Assembly (NCBI GenBank): GCA_018228705.1
Contig: CP073694.1
Coordinates: 1,116,001 to 1,180,000 of the forward strand
Source: Dysosmobacter sp. Marseille-Q4140
GTDB taxonomy: Bacteria; Bacillota; Clostridia; Oscillospirales; Oscillospiraceae
Direction of reading: 5' to 3'
DNA length: 64,000 nt
The notes beneath the pieces were generated by a model. That model saw only the letters and a program-made list of their open reading frames with translations. It was not told the DNA's origin and did not search any database. Position numbers and translations under genes: made by a program. Shown here in pieces: positions 62,901 to 64,000 of the stretch. Within the stretch, counting starts at the first letter, position 1; each line of letters begins with the position of its first letter.

Positions 62901-63401
62901 TTAACCCACGATCTCTTCGACGCTCTTGCCGCGGATGCGGGCGACCTCTTCAGGACCACGCATGTTCTTCAGGCCCTGGAAGGCGGCGGCGACCACGTTG
63001 TTGGGATTGTTGGAGCGCAGGCACTTGGTACGGATGTCCTTGATGCCCGCGGCTTCCACGACGGCACGCACGGCGCCGCCGGCGATCACGCCGGTACCGG
63101 GGGCAGCGGGCTTCATCAGCACGCGGCCGGCGCCGGCCTCACCGATGGTCTCGTGGGGAACGGTGGTCCCGGAGAGGGTCACGGTGATCATGTTCTTCTT
63201 GGCGGCCTCGATGCCCTTGCGGATGGCCTCGGGAACCTCGGCGGCCTTGCCCAGGCCGTAGCCGACCTTGCCCTTGCCGTCACCCACGACGACCAGGGCG
63301 GAGAACTTCATGACACGGCCGCCCTTGACGGTCTTGGAGACGCGGTTCAGGGAAACGACCTTCTCGATATACTCGCTCTGCTCTCTTTCAAATCTAGGCA
63401 T
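62901..63401 (-). CDS. rpsE: 30S ribosomal protein S5
   Basis: 166 residues from the ATG at 63401 (GGAGGAACG upstream). [19 protein letters not shown] and [19 protein letters not shown] are characteristic. The VSKTVKGGR loop, where spectinomycin-resistance changes occur elsewhere, is wild-type-like. S5 helps keep the decoding centre accurate. Confidence 0.98.
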   Translation of the reverse strand: MPRFEREQSEYIEKVVSLNRVSKTVKGGRVMKFSALVVVGDGKGKVGYGLGKAAEVPEAIRKGIEAAKKNMITVTLSGTTVPHETIGEAGAGRVLMKPAAPGTGVIAGGAVRAVVEAAGIKDIRTKCLRSNNPNNVVAAAFQGLKNMRGPEEVARIRGKSVEEIVG

Positions 63402-63420
63402 TGTTGTCGTTCCTCCTCCC

Positions 63421-63780
63421 TTAGAATTGCAGGCCGCCCTCGCGGGCACCCTCGGCCAGAGCCTTCACGCGGCCGTGATACAGGTAGCCGCCGCGGTCAA
63501 ACACCACGGTCTCGATACCCTTGGCCTTGGCGCGCTCGGCCAGCAGCTTGCCAACGGCGGTGGCAGCGGCCACGTTGCCGCCGTAACCTTCGATGGCCTT
63601 GTCCAGGGAAGAAGCGGAAGCCAGGGTCACGCCGTTGACATCGTCGATGATCTGGGCGTAGATGTTGGCCTCGCTGCGGAACACGTTCAGACGGGGAGCA
63701 GTGGGAGTGCCGGAGATCTTGGCCCGCACTCTCTTGTGGCGCTTGATGCGCTGGGCATTGGTATTCGGTCTTTTAATCAT
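63421..63780 (-). CDS. rplR: 50S ribosomal protein L18
   Basis: 119 residues. [20 protein letters not shown] and [18 protein letters not shown] are typical. L18 binds 5S rRNA. Between rplF and rpsE. Confidence 0.98.
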   Translation of the reverse strand: MIKRPNTNAQRIKRHKRVRAKISGTPTAPRLNVFRSEANIYAQIIDDVNGVTLASASSLDKAIEGYGGNVAAATAVGKLLAERAKAKGIETVVFDRGGYLYHGRVKALAEGAREGGLQF

Positions 63781-63794
63781 ATCGGCACACCTCC

Positions 63795-64000
63795 TTACTT
63801 CTTGGCGCCGGTCTTACCGACCTTGCGGCGGATGACCTCATCGGCGTACTTGATGCCCTTGCCCTTATAAGGCTCGGGAGGACGCTTCTCGCGGACCTCG
63901 GCAGCGAACTGACCGACGGCCTGCTTGTCGCATCCGCGGATGATGATTTTATTGGGAGCGGGGACATCGATGGTGATGCCCTCGATCTCGGAAACGATCA
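63795..64000 (-). CDS. rplF: 50S ribosomal protein L6, C-terminal 68 residues (cut by window edge)
   Basis: The end of L6 is present: [37 protein letters not shown] and a Lys-rich terminus (KVGKTGAKK). L6 is needed for 50S assembly near the factor-binding site. The rest lies beyond the right edge, together with the proximal spc operon. Confidence 0.97.
   Translation of the reverse strand, partial: IVSEIEGITIDVPAPNKIIIRGCDKQAVGQFAAEVREKRPPEPYKGKGIKYADEVIRRKVGKTGAKK

Overview
The window looks like the chromosome of a GC-rich, spore-forming, Gram-positive anaerobe of the Clostridia, most likely Oscillospiraceae (Flavonifractor/Oscillibacter-like). This is inferred from gene order and protein character: a mother-cell sigma-K, a clostridial LexA, the str, rpoBC and spc/alpha ribosomal operons, and a Tn1549-like conjugative element. 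No database search was possible.

Bases 1 to about 16,000 are one end of an integrative and conjugative element (ICE), read almost entirely leftward on the minus strand. In transcription order it holds two probable DNA-binding/regulatory proteins (15703-14041), a possible 75-residue protein, a VirB2-like pilin candidate, an anchored exported protein, a sortase, an SLH/Big/CAP secreted protein, a giant thioester adhesin with about 15 Cna-B modules ending in LPRTGY, a VirB6/TrbL-like membrane protein, a membrane-tethered NlpC/P60 hydrolase (VirB1 role), a PrgI/VirB3-like protein and the start of a VirB4-like ATPase that leaves the window. A divergent zinc-ribbon micro-gene and a cluster of short direct repeats mark the boundary next to lysS.

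Bases 16,228 to 24,800 carry greA-lysS, a conserved unknown, the ftsE-ftsX-M23 peptidase cell-division cluster, a PucR/CdaR-type regulator, an RsuA-type pseudouridine synthase and a DUF4830-like protein. Bases 24,800 to 37,800 hold the str operon (L7Ae-like protein, rpsL, rpsG, fusA, tuf) and rpoB-rpoC, all leftward with clear promoters and terminators.

Bases 37,800 to 46,100 are mixed: small membrane proteins, an XRE regulator, rlmD, a GNAT gene with an apparent homopolymer frameshift, a beta-CASP metallohydrolase, and a tandem pair of 2-hydroxyacyl-CoA dehydratase-like genes. Bases 46,400 to 55,900 hold secA, pgeF, an oligopeptide-type binding protein, a GIY-YIG protein, sigK, lexA with its own SOS box, secG, a polysaccharide deacetylase and a zinc-ribbon membrane protein. 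Bases 55,976 to 64,000 are the distal spc plus alpha operon, from rplF (cut by the window edge) through secY, adk, map, infA and rpoA to rplQ.

The housekeeping part is ordinary. The ICE's dedicated adhesin/sortase module, and the RNA structures that seem to gate its operon, are the parts most worth following up.
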